64,000 nucleotides of DNA from Anthoceros angustus (taxonomy: Eukaryota > Streptophyta > Anthocerotopsida > Anthocerotales > Anthocerotaceae). The notes below the pieces were generated by a model. That model did not search any database, was not told the DNA's origin, and worked only from the letters and a program-made list of their open reading frames with translations. The stretch lies in the NCBI GenBank assembly GCA_010909165.1, contig MU008207.1, forward strand, positions 301,983-365,982, given 5' to 3'. The position numbers and the translations under genes were made by a program. Numbering within the stretch: position 1 is the stretch's first letter; each line of letters begins with the position of its first letter. This document shows positions 54,600-64,000 of the stretch, in pieces.

Positions 54600-55290
54600 C
54601 AAGCCTTCTCATCCTCGAAAAGGACTTATGGAAGGCAGTGAGATTCTGAATATGACTCCTTGATCAAGAATTCTACATGGAATGTCAAACCCCTAAGGGA
54701 GGAAGATAGTGACAAGCAAATGGGTATTTAAAATCAAGAGAAAAGGAGATGGTTCCATTGAAAGATATAAGGCACGTAGTAGCCGAGGCTTTACACAAAT
54801 CGGCCTAGACTACGACCTTGGGCCACTTATGCCTGTAGCCAAATTTGCTAGCCTCCGAATGATATTTGCCTTATCTGCCCAGTATGATCTTGAACTCCAT
54901 ATGATGGATGTAAAGACAGCATATTTACATGGGCATCTACAAGAAGAAATATACATGAAACAACCTGAGGGTTATGAGGTTAAAGGCAAAGAAGATTTGG
55001 TGTGTAAGCTTATTAAATGTATCTACGGATTGAAGCAATCCGGTAAGGAATGGAACACCGTAATACATATTAAGCTTATTAAACGAGGTTTTAGACAAAG
55101 CAAGGCAGATTCTTGCATGTATATCTTAATCTCGGAAAAGAGATAATTTACCTCTTACTCTACGTCGACGACGTATTTATGGCTTCCTCTTCATCCTCTC
55201 CAGCCGAGATTAAAGCTTGGTTAAGAAGTCATTTTGAAATGAGATCTTGGAGAGTCGACTTACGCACTTGGTGTTAATATTATGAGAGAT
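54600..55290 (+). pseudogene. A reverse transcriptase
   Basis: The 145-codon frame 54,709-55,146 has TSKWVFKIKRKGDGSIERYK, FTQIGLDYDLGPLMPVAKFA, MMDVKTAYLHGHLQEEIYMK, QPEGYE and LIKCIYGLKQSGKEWN. After a stop at 55,144 a new frame gives LLLYVDDVFMASSSS with the palm motif YVDD (55,161-55,172). The normal GLDYDETF is changed to GLDYDLGP, a sign of decay or error. Confidence 0.9.
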
Positions 55291-55639
55291 AGAAGTCAGA
55301 AGACTTTAAGCGTTTTCAAACAAAATATATTAAGGAAAGCTTAATCAAATTTGGATTAGAAGACTAAACCTCTCACCTTTTGCTAGTGGGATACGACTCA
55401 CGTTGGAAATGAGTCCCAAAAGCAGATGCATAAGTTACGATGTCGCTAGCCTTATCGACATCTTGGCACACTTATATATTTGAGCAACTTCACTAGGCTG
55501 ATATAGCTTTTGAAGTTAGTGCTTGTTCACAATTTTGGAGAATCCGTCGTGAACATTGGGCATCCGTCAAACGTATATTTAGGTACCTTAAGGGTACAAT
55601 GAATACGGATTAGTTTATCAACATACACCAAGTATGAAC

Positions 55640-56140
55640 AAACCAATATTAACGGCATATGCCGATGCCGACTATGCTGGTGATCCCGACACGGCGATCA
55701 AGATCGCTATGTACTTATGCTATGCAAAGCTCCCATATCATGGTCAAGTAAGAAACAAACGACCATTGCCCTTTCAATCGAGTCGAGTATAGAGTACTAA
55801 CCTCGGTTAAGGATATTGTATGGAGTAGGTTAGCCTTAAGTGAGCTCAATCACACACAAGACAACCCTACACCTCTATACGTTGATAGTCAAGGAGCCAT
55901 AGCATTAGCCGTAAATCGCTTTTCCATTCTAGGACTAAACACATAGTCGAATACCATTACATTAGAGAAATGTTGGGAAATAAAACTATTGATATTAGTT
56001 ATATTCAAACTCGTGATAACGCATTTGATTTATTCACAAAGTCCCTTGGTCGAATTACATATTAAACATATGAAGACCTTAGGTATATTAGATACCAAGT
56101 CAATACCAACCTAACCAAGAAGATCGACTATCTCCGATTA
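55640..56140 (+). pseudogene. A RNase H
   Basis: Blocks AYADADYAGDPDTAIKIA, a disrupted STEAEY region, and SLFHSRTKHIVEYHYIREML, then TIDISYIQTRDNAFDLFTKS. Frames change about four times. It ends the polyprotein about 1.5 kb before the 3' LTR, an unusually long 3' space. Confidence 0.85.
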
Positions 56141-56423
56141 AGTTAACCTTATTTCTTCAAGCCCATTTCTTAACTACATATTCCATTTCCTCTTCAATTT
56201 CTAAATGGTCTTCGTAGTATTCCCAAAGATCCTTGCTAAGTGCCCAAGGATCCTAAACCATAGTGCAAGAAGGGTCAAAATAATATTTCTTTATTATAAC
56301 TTTTGCTTATTGAGAACACTTACTATAGATGTGCTTAGTGTGTCCTCCTCGAACTCCTTACACGCTCGAACCTAGTCACACCATGTGGATTCGGTAATTT
56401 GGTACACATATTCAACTGGAGGG

Positions 56424-57190
56424 TTAGAAGCCGCATAATCTCCGTGGCACACTATGTAAGTGGTAGTGGTCAATCCACCTTCGCATGCATGCTAGCTTGG
56501 ACTTCCTTGCAATATAGCTTGGACTCGCACGCTTAATGGGTGGATCACAAGTCTTAGGAGACTTGCCCTTGCATAAATTTTCGAAAATCAGTATCAATTT
56601 CGGTGAATCGTCGAGGGAACATTTCAGACGTATGAGCATATGTGGGCATGAAAGTTGGTTCCTACCTTTGCTATTAGATTCTTCATGAAGGTATATTTTC
56701 ATTTTGATATCTCGATTACACCAACGTGCACCGCAAAGAGGTGTGTTGTGATGAAGATCAATTGTCGGCATTCCAGCCATTCGCGATTCAACCCATGTTT
56801 TCACATACTGTTCAAAATTTGAGGCTTCACCATCTACGAGGTTCCACTCACACTTGTTGTTTCCAATGGTATAGTCATGGCGGCCATCTTCCACAGCCTA
56901 CGATGCCGTCGTGCCTTCCGCTTGACCTTATGATATGTGAATTTCCAGCCACTTTAGGAAACAGATGGATATCCGCCATGATTGCATCGGCAATCCGCTT
57001 ATTCTTCCTTGTGGTGCAGCAGACCATCCGACCGGCCGCAATGCCGTTGTGGTATGAAATTGTGGTCCGCAATGGAAGGAATCCTCCCAACGGACTGTGT
57101 TGTAGGAGGTCGGAGGATCTTTTGCAAATTCAGCCTTCGGATGCTTTCCGCCATGGATGTCCTGTGAGCACGCCTAAGGGCGCCTGTTGA
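56424..57190 (-). pseudogene. Unrecognised antisense ORF in the A 3' region
   Basis: Minus-strand frames run almost end to end: MAESIRRLNLQKILRPPTTQ (57.16 kb), MGGFLPLRTTISYHNGIAAG to SSGRHDGIVGCGRWPP (57,090-56,875), then a 156-codon frame (56,894-56,424) with EQYVKTWVESRMAGMPTIDL, CGARWCNRDIKMKIYLHEES and SCPHMLIRLKCSL. Together they could have been one gene, opposite to A. I do not recognise it; it may be captured host sequence. Confidence 0.35.
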
Positions 57191-57609
57191 GGGGAGAACA
57201 CAAGCGGCCGCAATGGCGAATAAATAGGAAGGTATGAAGACGAGGTATCGCAATCAAGCCCCACACATGCGAAACGCCAGCTATTTGCTGGACTAGAACT
57301 CTAGGCTGGCGCCTCGGAAATGGTCGACGGAAAAATCGGCGACGCACCGGGGGGCGAGCCGGCTCCGCCATAGCCGCGCCGGGCGGCTTGCTGTGGCTCT
57401 CGCGGTGGACGACGGCGAACCGCCAAGCCCGTCTGCTTAAGTTTTCTTTTCGGCATTTTCATTTTAAAAATATTTTCCTATTTTCTTATATAGGTTATTT
57501 CCTTTATGTTTTTAAATTAATTTTGCTTAAGGTCTAGTCTTCGCTTTAGGCCTATTTTGGCTCATTTTGAAGCTAGAAAAATCCTCTATTTTGTCACCCC
57601 TAGTTCACA

Positions 57610-57622
57610 AAGTGAGTGGGAG
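57610..57622 (+). promoter_or_regulatory. A polypurine tract
   Basis: AAGTGAGTGGGAG directly before the 3' LTR start, the plus-strand primer site expected for a plus-oriented Copia element. Confidence 0.85.
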
Positions 57623-57885
57623 TGATGAAATATATTAGGTATAGGGCACTATTCACTAGGGCACCTTTACTTAATGATTATTATATGCCTAGGGCACTAA
57701 GTAGTTTTCTTTAGGTGGTTATTTAGGTAGTTAGTTGTTATAACCACTTATGGTTATAACCACTTATAGTTACAACAACTTATGGTTGTAACCACCGACT
57801 CTACCTACTATTTAAACACTCTTGTATTTTCTATTATGTAATGCAACCTCTACAAGACTCTTTGCAAGCAGCGTGATTCTCATCA
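57623..57885 (+). repeat. A 3' LTR
   Basis: Nearly identical to 21,472-21,736; differences are a 2-base indel near 57,803, one C/T change and a 3-base indel near 57,868. TATTTAAA at 57,809-57,816. Confidence 0.9.
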
Positions 57886-57980
57886 TGTCCGGGCTCATTG
57901 ACATGGCCTCTTTGTCCCGAAGAGGTTCCCCTGTCATGTGACATGACATAATCCACAAGATAGATCAAATGGCCTCGCTT
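57886..57980 (-). pseudogene. E spacer between integrase and RT
   Basis: On the minus strand the frames give DYVMSHDRGEP-like and KEAMSMSPD, the Copia block just before KQKWEKAMQSE, which resumes on the far side of A at 21,471. This proves that A is inserted in E. Confidence 0.75.
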
Positions 57981-59367
57981 AGAAAGGGGTTTCTCCCACA
58001 AAGGGGTTTTGGAAAAATCCCAACCCTATTTCGCCGGAACTCAAGTTGGTTTGGTTTTGTTGGTTTTGTAGGTGTTCATCCATCGGGCATTCTCGGCCCG
58101 CACCACTTCCTGTCGAGTCATTTACACCGCCCTTATACTGTGTTCATGGCGATTTAGTCGGTGTGATGAAGGGCTGACCTCATTGTTCCATAATTTCGCC
58201 ATGTCCGTAGTTTCGCATTTTGTGTGGTTTTGTATGTTTTGTATACCAGGGCCTAGGCGTAAGTGCCTAAACAACGCTTATGTGCAAACTTGTGCATGCA
58301 CTGCAAAAAGAACGCAAAATGATCTTCTAATGGGGAAGCATGTCCTTTGGCGGTCGAGGATGTGCCGAACTCCCGACAAAATAACAAGTAGTACATCATG
58401 GAGGTTCACCTAGACCACTCTTATATACCTATCCTATGCCCTAATGCGATGAAGAACACCCTATCCCTTTTATTCTTTACGGTGCCGCCTCTTTTCTACG
58501 TGACCTAGTACCGGTTATCATCAAACATGCTAGGGGCCCACTGGTGAACAAGTGCATGCACCAGGGGGCAAGGGCAAGTGCGCGCACCACGGGCAGGGGC
58601 CTGGTGTGCACACCAGGAGGGGGTGCGCGCACTTGTGCGCGCACTGTGGCAGGATGCCCGGTGCAGACCAGCGCGCACCGGGGCAAGGAGGCGCAAGTGT
58701 GCACACAAGTACACGCACCCAAGGTCAAGAAGGGCTTGGGAGCATGAACCCAAATGGTTCATGCCTTTAGTGCATTCCTGCGTTCATCCAAAGAAAAAAG
58801 AGCAAAAAGTCTTAAAATTCTAAAAACCCTTAAAGTACAAAAAGTCCAGTTTTGGTAAGTCTGTGATTTGCTCTAAAAACCTGACAAATTTTTGCATTTT
58901 TTGTATTTTTTGATATTTTTGTTGTTTTAAAGGGTTCCTTTCAACGCTTTTCAACCTTTTTGTGCAGCACCCTAGTGGATATGTTCTTATCTTTACTTAA
59001 CCCTTATCTTTTCTAGTAGTTAAAACTTTGAACTAGTAGGTGAGAACCTTTGCATCTTTTGAATCTTGAGACGTTTGGGCGTGGCAAACAAGTGCGCAGC
59101 ATGCCACTCTCATTCTCGTGACTAGACGTGGATCAAGAGCATCAGCCAAGAAGATATTATTGTCCCAATGTCTAAGGAACAAAGTCCCCAGAAATTCTGA
59201 GCGAGAGTATAGTCATAGGATTGACTAGTGAATGAAAGGTAGGTGCGTAAACAAGTTTATGACCGTAATTACAAGCCCTAAAAACTCTAAATGTGCGGAT
59301 TTTCAAGTGCAAAAGGTCCCGCCAAGTCTCAGGTAGCAAAAGGGGTTTCAGGGAGAAACCCTTTCTA
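57980..59367. mobile_element. Non-autonomous DNA transposon with inverted ends, TA target site
   Basis: Left end GAAAGGGGTTTCTCCCAC, right end read inverted GAAAGGGTTTCTCCCTG; similarity extends imperfectly to about 34 bases (CAAAGGGGTTTTG versus AACCCCTTTTGC). TA on both sides (57,980-57,981 and 59,366-59,367) could be the duplicated target of a Tc1/mariner-like element. No transposase motif is visible inside. It lies in element E between spacer and integrase, breaking that gene. Confidence 0.65.
58545..58735. repeat. GTGCGCGCAC / GTGTGCACAC rich block
   Basis: Alternating purine-pyrimidine palindromes: AGTGCGCGCACCA (58,578), GGGTGCGCGCACTTGTGCGC (58,621), GTGTGCACAC twice, and several TGGTGTGCACACCA-like inversions. 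Minus-strand translation gives repeats of CAHxxC type, most likely incidental. The sequence could form hairpins or left-handed DNA. Confidence 0.8.
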
Positions 59368-60250
59368 AATGTACATCACAGTACCCGCTGTGAGGCGTGT
59401 AATCCCGCTCGACCTACAAAGCATTGTGCACCTCTATAGGAGGTTGTTCACTCTTGGTTCATCTATCATGGAGGAATGTGCTCTCAGACATTACCACATT
59501 TATCAACCCGCCCATGATGATCATGTCCACCTTCTTGAAGATCACCTTCGCACCTCCACGCTGGAGTAGGCTTCCTGCATCTTGTTCTCATTGAAGAACA
59601 CGCGTTAGTACGAACAACCTTTCTAGCCTCGGATCCCACAAACGGTATCCCATCTCACCGAATCACCATAGCCAAGAAAAATACATTTCTTGGACTTAGG
59701 TGCCAACTTGTCCCGAAACTCTTTTGGAACATGGCAAGATGCCTCACGCCCAAACACTGCAGATGCTTGTAGGATGGTTTCTTTCCGCACCATAGCTCCT
59801 CGAACTCGCCATCAACCTTTATTAGGAGATCTTAATAAGATGAACTGCTGAGACACCGCTCGCCCAAAACCCATTAGGCAATCCGAGTTTGACAACAAAC
59901 CACGATCCTCTCCTCGAATGGGTTTCATCCGCCACACCATTTTGTGGAGGAGTATCACATTCTTTTGATTCCCTTGGAATCACGTAATGACCGAAAGCTT
60001 TAAACATACTTCCACCATTATCCGCCCCTTAGACACTTCAATCGGTACTGATTCTCTAAGGGTGACAAATTTCAAACACCGGAACTTCATCCTTTTTCCT
60101 CAAAGGATAAACCCACACCTTGCGTGAGAAATCATCTATGAAAGTGACAAAATAGAGGCACCGCCTAATGATGCAAGAGGCATAGGTCCACATACATCAC
60201 GAACCAACTCAAGAGGTTTACTCTACTTTACCTCTGTTCGATGTGATGAT
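59368..60250 (-). pseudogene. E integrase
   Basis: On the minus strand: RDVCGPMPLASLGG, CLYFVTFIDDFSRKVWVYPL, GADNGGSMFKAFG, a shifted TPPQNGVADETHSRRG, GLPNGFWASGVSA, and CHVPKEFRDKL with KKCIFLGYGD near 59.68 kb. All are Copia integrase blocks, and D, D and the region of E can be placed. It is broken into short frames by many indels. Confidence 0.85.
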
Positions 60251-60800
60251 TTTGTCTGCTTCCCATATAAAAGTGCTCACACATCGAGAGATCGAGAAGT
60301 TAAGAACAGGATATAACCGTAACGAGATAAAACCTTCATTCCCTTCTCGAGACATATGTCCTAACCGCAATGCCACAAGGAAACATTTGCTCACATGATC
60401 ACATGATCTTTGATGTTGTTTACCAAGTGAGTACAAAGTGCCACACTTCGATCCACGAGCTAACAAAGAGAACCTTTGGAGATCTTCCAAGAGTGATCCC
60501 CAAACCAGAGTGGTAACCAAAGATCATCCAACCGCCGCGCTAATCATGCTTTTTGTCAACTTCGAACATGCCTAACGCCCTTCAAAGATGAATGAAGATC
60601 CGTTGTCAAACTTGAGTTGCACATCACCTACGCGCGATCCGCATGCATAGTTATTTCCAAGCCTAACGCATCCTTTCCTTGTAGCATCATACGTGCTAAA
60701 CCACTCTATGAGGAGTAACATGGAAAGATGCACCGAGTCAATTATCCAATTGCGAATAAATGACTATCCACGTAAGTGCAAGATTCAAGTAAGAAGAGAT
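60251..60800 (-). pseudogene. E protease and pre-integrase
   Basis: WIIDSV near 60.74 kb (normally WIIDSGA), GNNYACG and VGDVQLKFDNGSSF cover the protease; SREGNEG/GHMSREG and FLTSRSLDVCEHF-like parts cover the pre-integrase zinc region near 60.35 kb. The active-site glycine position is altered, so the protease is dead or misread. Confidence 0.7.
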
Positions 60801-61644
60801 AAGGACATCTCCGTCCTCTCAAGTAGTTTAACTCTTCCAACACGATTTAAGTCGCCTTCTTCCGCTTCTTCTTTTCCTTGGTCCTTTTGAACTTCTCGCA
60901 CTCTCTTTGAAGTGACCCTTTGTGACAATAGTGACACTCCACATTCTTGTTACGACTACGAGATTTGCTAGAGAAGCTTCCGTCCGGTTGCTTCCCTTCG
61001 CAGTGGACCTCCCTCTCACTATGAGGGCACCGGAACCTTTGGAAGGTTCCATATTTTCCTGCTCACCTCCAATGTGCTACCTTCTACATTTACAATGGTA
61101 AGACCACTAGCGGTAATTACTCGAGTGCATTTAAAGGTGTCCCAACTCCGTAATGTGACCAATAAACATAGCTCTCACTAACTGGGAATGTGATACCTTG
61201 AGATGAGAGCTGGAAAATGGTATTGAAATCATTCGATGATCGGACATCCTCGTCCCTTCCTTCATCTTCAAGTCCACCACTGTTTCAACCAATACACGAG
61301 AAGCCGCACTTTGCTTCTCACACAGTCACATTTCCGCCACAAGTAACTCGTGGTCTTATCTTTCACATTGAAGTACACGCTTTTGACAATGTTAGCATGA
61401 TAGTAGATCTAGCAAGCTCATCGTCCCGCCACTCATCCCGTGGTCATACTATCCGGTTTGACGCCTAACAACTTTATGGGCTTGATCCGCTTTCGCACTA
61501 GAACATTATACACTTGTTCTTTCCGACGGGAAGTTAGTACCATCTAACTTCTCGATATTGAACATGACGTCGATGATGAAGACATCATGACTCAAAATCG
61601 ATATGACAAAACACTACTCGCCTTTGTCGAAAAGTCAAAGAAGC
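60801..61644 (-). pseudogene. E gag
   Basis: A zinc knuckle reads VECHYCHKGSLQRECEKFKR (60.95-60.90 kb), with the histidine of C-x2-C-x4-H-x4-C replaced or lost in a small deletion. Upstream parts to 61.6 kb are broken but fit the gag position after the leader. Confidence 0.65.
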
Positions 61645-62215
61645 AGCCACCGCGCCCGTGTATTTTGCCGCTGATTCCACCGAGTATCCATTCGACGATT
61701 TTCGCCACGCCCGCCACCGCCTGCGCCCGCACTGCTTGCTACCGCGCCACGGCCTGCTCGCCACGCGCGCCCGGCCACGCGCGCGCCACGCGGCGCGGGC
61801 GGCCGGCCGGCCTCACCTCCCGCACGGCCGGCGCCGCGGCGCTCGCCGCGGCACGCGCGCCTGCGGCCCTGGCGCGGCCGGGCGCCGCGGCCGGCCGCGG
61901 CCCCGCTGGCGGCGCGCGCGGCCGGCTGCGGCTCAAGGCCACGCTGCGCGCCGCTTCGCGTGGCGCGGCCGCGCCGCGGCGCTCAAGGCGCCCCGGCCGC
62001 GCCGCTGCACGCGCCGCGGCCCCGCCGCTTCCCGCGCGCGCCACCCGCGCGCCGCTGGCGCCGCGCCCCGCCGCCCGCCTGATGGGCCTCGCTGCGCTCG
62101 CACGCTCGGCCGGCCCGCCCGCGGCCTCCACGGCGGCTCGCGCGGCACGGCCCGGCCAGGTCGCGCCTGCCTCGCCACGCTCGCCCCGCGCGCTCGCAGC
62201 CTCGCCGCGATCCGG
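61645..62215. other. Extremely GC-rich island in the E leader
   Basis: About 570 bases made almost entirely of G and C with dense CpG and GCGC/GGCC palindromes (CGCGGCCGGGCGCCGCGGCC type). Both strands are open for 200 codons or more, which is expected for such composition and not evidence of a gene; the predicted peptides are alanine-, arginine- and proline-rich. Borders to normal DNA are sharp on both sides. It lies between the primer site and gag of E. Confidence 0.85.
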
Positions 62216-62275
62216 ATCACTGCAATTCCACAGCCGCCGCCTGCTAGAAAATTCTAGCATCACAACACAACCAAA

Positions 62276-62288
62276 GGCTCGATACCGC
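62276..62288 (-). promoter_or_regulatory. E primer binding site (initiator Met type, shortened)
   Basis: The minus strand reads GGTATCGAGCC a couple of bases after the LTR end. It equals TGGTATCAGAGCC without one A and with the first T changed. Confidence 0.75.
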
Positions 62289-62289
62289 T

Positions 62290-62540
62290 TGAAGGATCGT
62301 GGGCAGCCCATGATGGTGGAAAGAGGAGAGGAGAGGAGGAGGCAAGTGTAACTCTCACATTGAGATGAGGCTTGGAGGGTATTTATACCTCCAATAGGCT
62401 CCCTAGGAAGCTCCACAAGAAGCCCCTAGGAAGGAGCACAAGAAGCTTCCTAGTGATTAGCTTCGCTAAACTAAGGATACTTAATCGACACTCTAACTTA
62501 GACTAAGTGTAGTCTAAGTATTGGGCTTTAATAATTTACA
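62290..62540 (-). repeat. E 5' LTR
   Basis: Paired with 19,774-20,033. On the minus strand TGTAAATTATTAAAGCCC to CCTTCA. TATAAATA box near 62,388-62,380. Confidence 0.85.
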
Positions 62541-64000
62541 CCTACATGTGTAGGTATGCCGATCTACCATCGAGCGGGCCACGACCGTAGCGTTCCAGGT
62601 CCAGGATGTGAGGATGTTATTACTGTGGCGTGTCTCTGTATGTGAGCTTAGTAGTGGCCCGCTTATGTAAGGGGCTTAGTGTGAAGAGGTGTGTGGCTTG
62701 TGTCTTGGATGCTGGTGAGTTGATGAACAAGAGTCTCATGGAACAAAACTTATTGTGCTTGACGCGCTTGGATAAGTGTGGCTACTAGAGGCTTAATCCT
62801 AGGATCCTAGGTTTTCCTTCCATAGCAGTATGTAGCATTCCGGAATGATGTGCTATCTTGTTAAAGGTTGCTGAACCATTTATTGCAGCGTTGTAACGAG
62901 TACGAGATTCGTTAGCACGGTCATGAAAGAGCTGCTCAAAAAGACATTAGGTTTTTGTATGATTGTGCATCTACGCAAGCACGGTGTGTAAAACATTAAA
63001 GGAAAGACCACCACGAGATAGCAATAAGTGTTCGTGAGAAAAGGAAATATGTATGTACGTGCATGTGGATCACAAAAGTCGTTTCCTTCCGTCCAAGAAA
63101 ATGCCTAAACGAGGCTCAAGCATTCATCCTGCGATTCACGAGGAGCTGAGTGGATGATCATATTCAGAGAATAACTCAACCCTCACACACAGAGAAGTCG
63201 TTCGTCACTATACCAAGCATCATTTACAACACTTGAGCTTAGCAAACGGTATAACCCAGTTTTGGGGTTTTCGTGTTCCTGACATAAGGATTCCAAATAC
63301 GGAGATCGACAGGCGACCCCTGTTCCGATTTCAGAAATCCAGGACTCCATCACGAAGAGTAAAACAAGCTGCTGTGAAAATTCAGGCGTACCCTGGAAAG
63401 CCTCCCTGCGTGACCTCGGCGCAGGCGCGTCCAACACGTCAATGACAAAGATCCTAAGATAATGATACTTGCCGAGTATTTGAACCAACAATCCACAAAC
63501 CTCTACACATGACTTGAGCATTCAGAACATTTCTGCACTCCCCGGGCCAGAAAGACACCAAATCCCAATCACGCCAGTCCTCACCTACTTTACTGCGTAG
63601 TGAAGACATTTCCAGGAAAACTATCCCACATCGGTATAACTCGTCGAAGATGAAGATAGCTGAACAGTCCAGATATTGCGACTAGCTTAATATAACATAT
63701 TCCAAACTAGGCGTAATGGACGCATCGCATATAAAATTGACACCTAGAATCACCCCATTGCGTACTTGCGTCCAGTTCCGTGCTGTGGCTTCATACTTGG
63801 CCCTGTCTGTCATATATGCGCAATTTCGGGAACAAGCGGATCATCCGGGTTTGGATCTGTCAAAAGTGAACAAATTGAAAGGAGAACCTACAGAAGAAAA
63901 AGGTTGATCAATAGTTTTGACATGCTAAAAAGTAGAGACCACGCCTGCTAGGTAGTTGAATATAACCACTCGTCACAATTTACAGAAAGACCAGAGAACA
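62541..64000. other. Right flank, no recognised gene
   Basis: Starts with the near-palindrome CCTACATGTGTAGG. The longest frame (63,183-63,521, minus, 112 codons) has no motif I know. No repeat is shared with the rest of the window. It may be host intergenic or intron sequence, or an older element into which E inserted. Confidence 0.4.

Larger units (their letters stand above)
21472..57885 (+). mobile_element. Copia element A, inserted in E and itself split
   Basis: Paired LTRs of 263-265 bp in plus orientation, with a primer site after the first and a purine tract (AGTGAGTGGGAG) before the second. The gag-pol genes lie at 52.0-56.1 kb. About 29 kb of later insertions (B and C) separate the 5' leader from gag. 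The LTRs differ only at a few sites, mostly small indels, so insertion was recent. The flanking bases (TGTTA left, TGTCC right) share only TGT, so no clean target duplication is seen. Continuity of E's protein across A is the better evidence for the insertion. Confidence 0.85.
19774..62540 (-). mobile_element. Copia element E, outermost of a four-level nest
   Basis: LTRs of about 255 bp in the same orientation lie 42 kb apart. On the minus strand the order is LTR, primer site, GC-rich leader, gag, protease, integrase (62.5 to 59.4 kb), then, after a 1.4-kb DNA element and the whole of element A, RT and RNase H (21.5 to 20.1 kb), purine tract and LTR. The protein sequence on the two sides of A joins in a sensible Copia spacer. 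The two LTRs differ at many positions (roughly one in eight by eye), so E is older than A. Flanks CGGCC and CCTAC are not a matching target duplication. Confidence 0.85.

Noticed and set aside
21467-57890. Target-site duplication of element A
   Set aside because: Flanks TGTTA and TGTCC share only three bases. I do not claim a duplication; continuity of E's coding sequence is the evidence used.
58477-58762. Cysteine- and histidine-rich minus-strand frames that look like zinc-binding repeats
   Set aside because: The CAH/CTG pattern comes from translating GTGCGCGCAC-type DNA repeats in three frames at once; no conserved spacing.
61587-62416. Long open frames on both strands (254 and 225 codons) rich in Ala, Arg and Pro
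   Set aside because: They are a by-product of the extreme GC content, which lacks stop codons. No motif is present and both strands are equally open.

Overview
The window looks like nuclear DNA of a seed-free land plant, most likely a fern or lycophyte (a hornwort is possible). Two things point there. The left edge carries the 3' end of a PPR RNA-editing gene whose DYW domain ends in KGRP, a variant known from hornworts, lycophytes and ferns. Nearly everything else is plant-type LTR retrotransposon sequence in several nesting layers. I see no intact host gene. This assignment rests on protein motifs read by eye, not on a database search.

Layout. 0-0.6 kb: broken PPR-DYW 3' end (+). 1.3-1.7 kb: C-terminal piece of a DNA methyltransferase-like gene (-), cut by a Copia integrase fragment (1.7-2.3 kb, +). 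2.3-5.8 kb: pieces of Ty3/Gypsy elements in two orientations, separated by an inversion breakpoint. 7-8.1 kb: gag-like remnants. 8.1-17.6 kb: Copia element 'F' (-), with paired LTRs and a canonical initiator-Met primer site, interrupted by a Gypsy 3' end ('D', 9.4-11.9 kb), a motif-rich insert (12.4-13.4 kb) and a solo LTR (13.4-13.6 kb).

The right two thirds form a Russian doll. Copia 'E' (-, LTRs at 19.8-20.0 and 62.3-62.5 kb) is split by Copia 'A' (+, LTRs at 21.5-21.7 and 57.6-57.9 kb). A is split by parts of a Gypsy-like element 'B' (+, 21.8-25.0 and 49.9-51.1 kb). B is split by a Ty3/Gypsy block 'C' (-, 25.0-49.9 kb). E also holds a 1.4-kb terminal-inverted-repeat DNA element (58.0-59.4 kb). 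LTR divergence agrees with the order: E's LTRs differ visibly, A's are almost identical.

Element C has tRNA-Asp primer sites, LTRs of roughly 1.5-1.9 kb, gag with zinc knuckles, aspartic protease, RT, RNase H, integrase, and an extra long sense-strand ORF region (globular part plus coiled coil) between integrase and the 3' LTR. It is a tandem structure: a second, 5'-truncated copy shares its 5' LTR. At least five internal segments are tandemly duplicated. The extra ORF region is peppered with short palindromes built on CTACC/GGTAG, the same sequence as the LTR tips. The related elements B and D also show coiled-coil or low-complexity coding sequence next to their 3' LTRs. Almost every pol gene here is frameshifted, and duplicated copies differ mostly by indels of 1-10 bases, so either strong decay or imperfect assembly polishing must be kept in mind.
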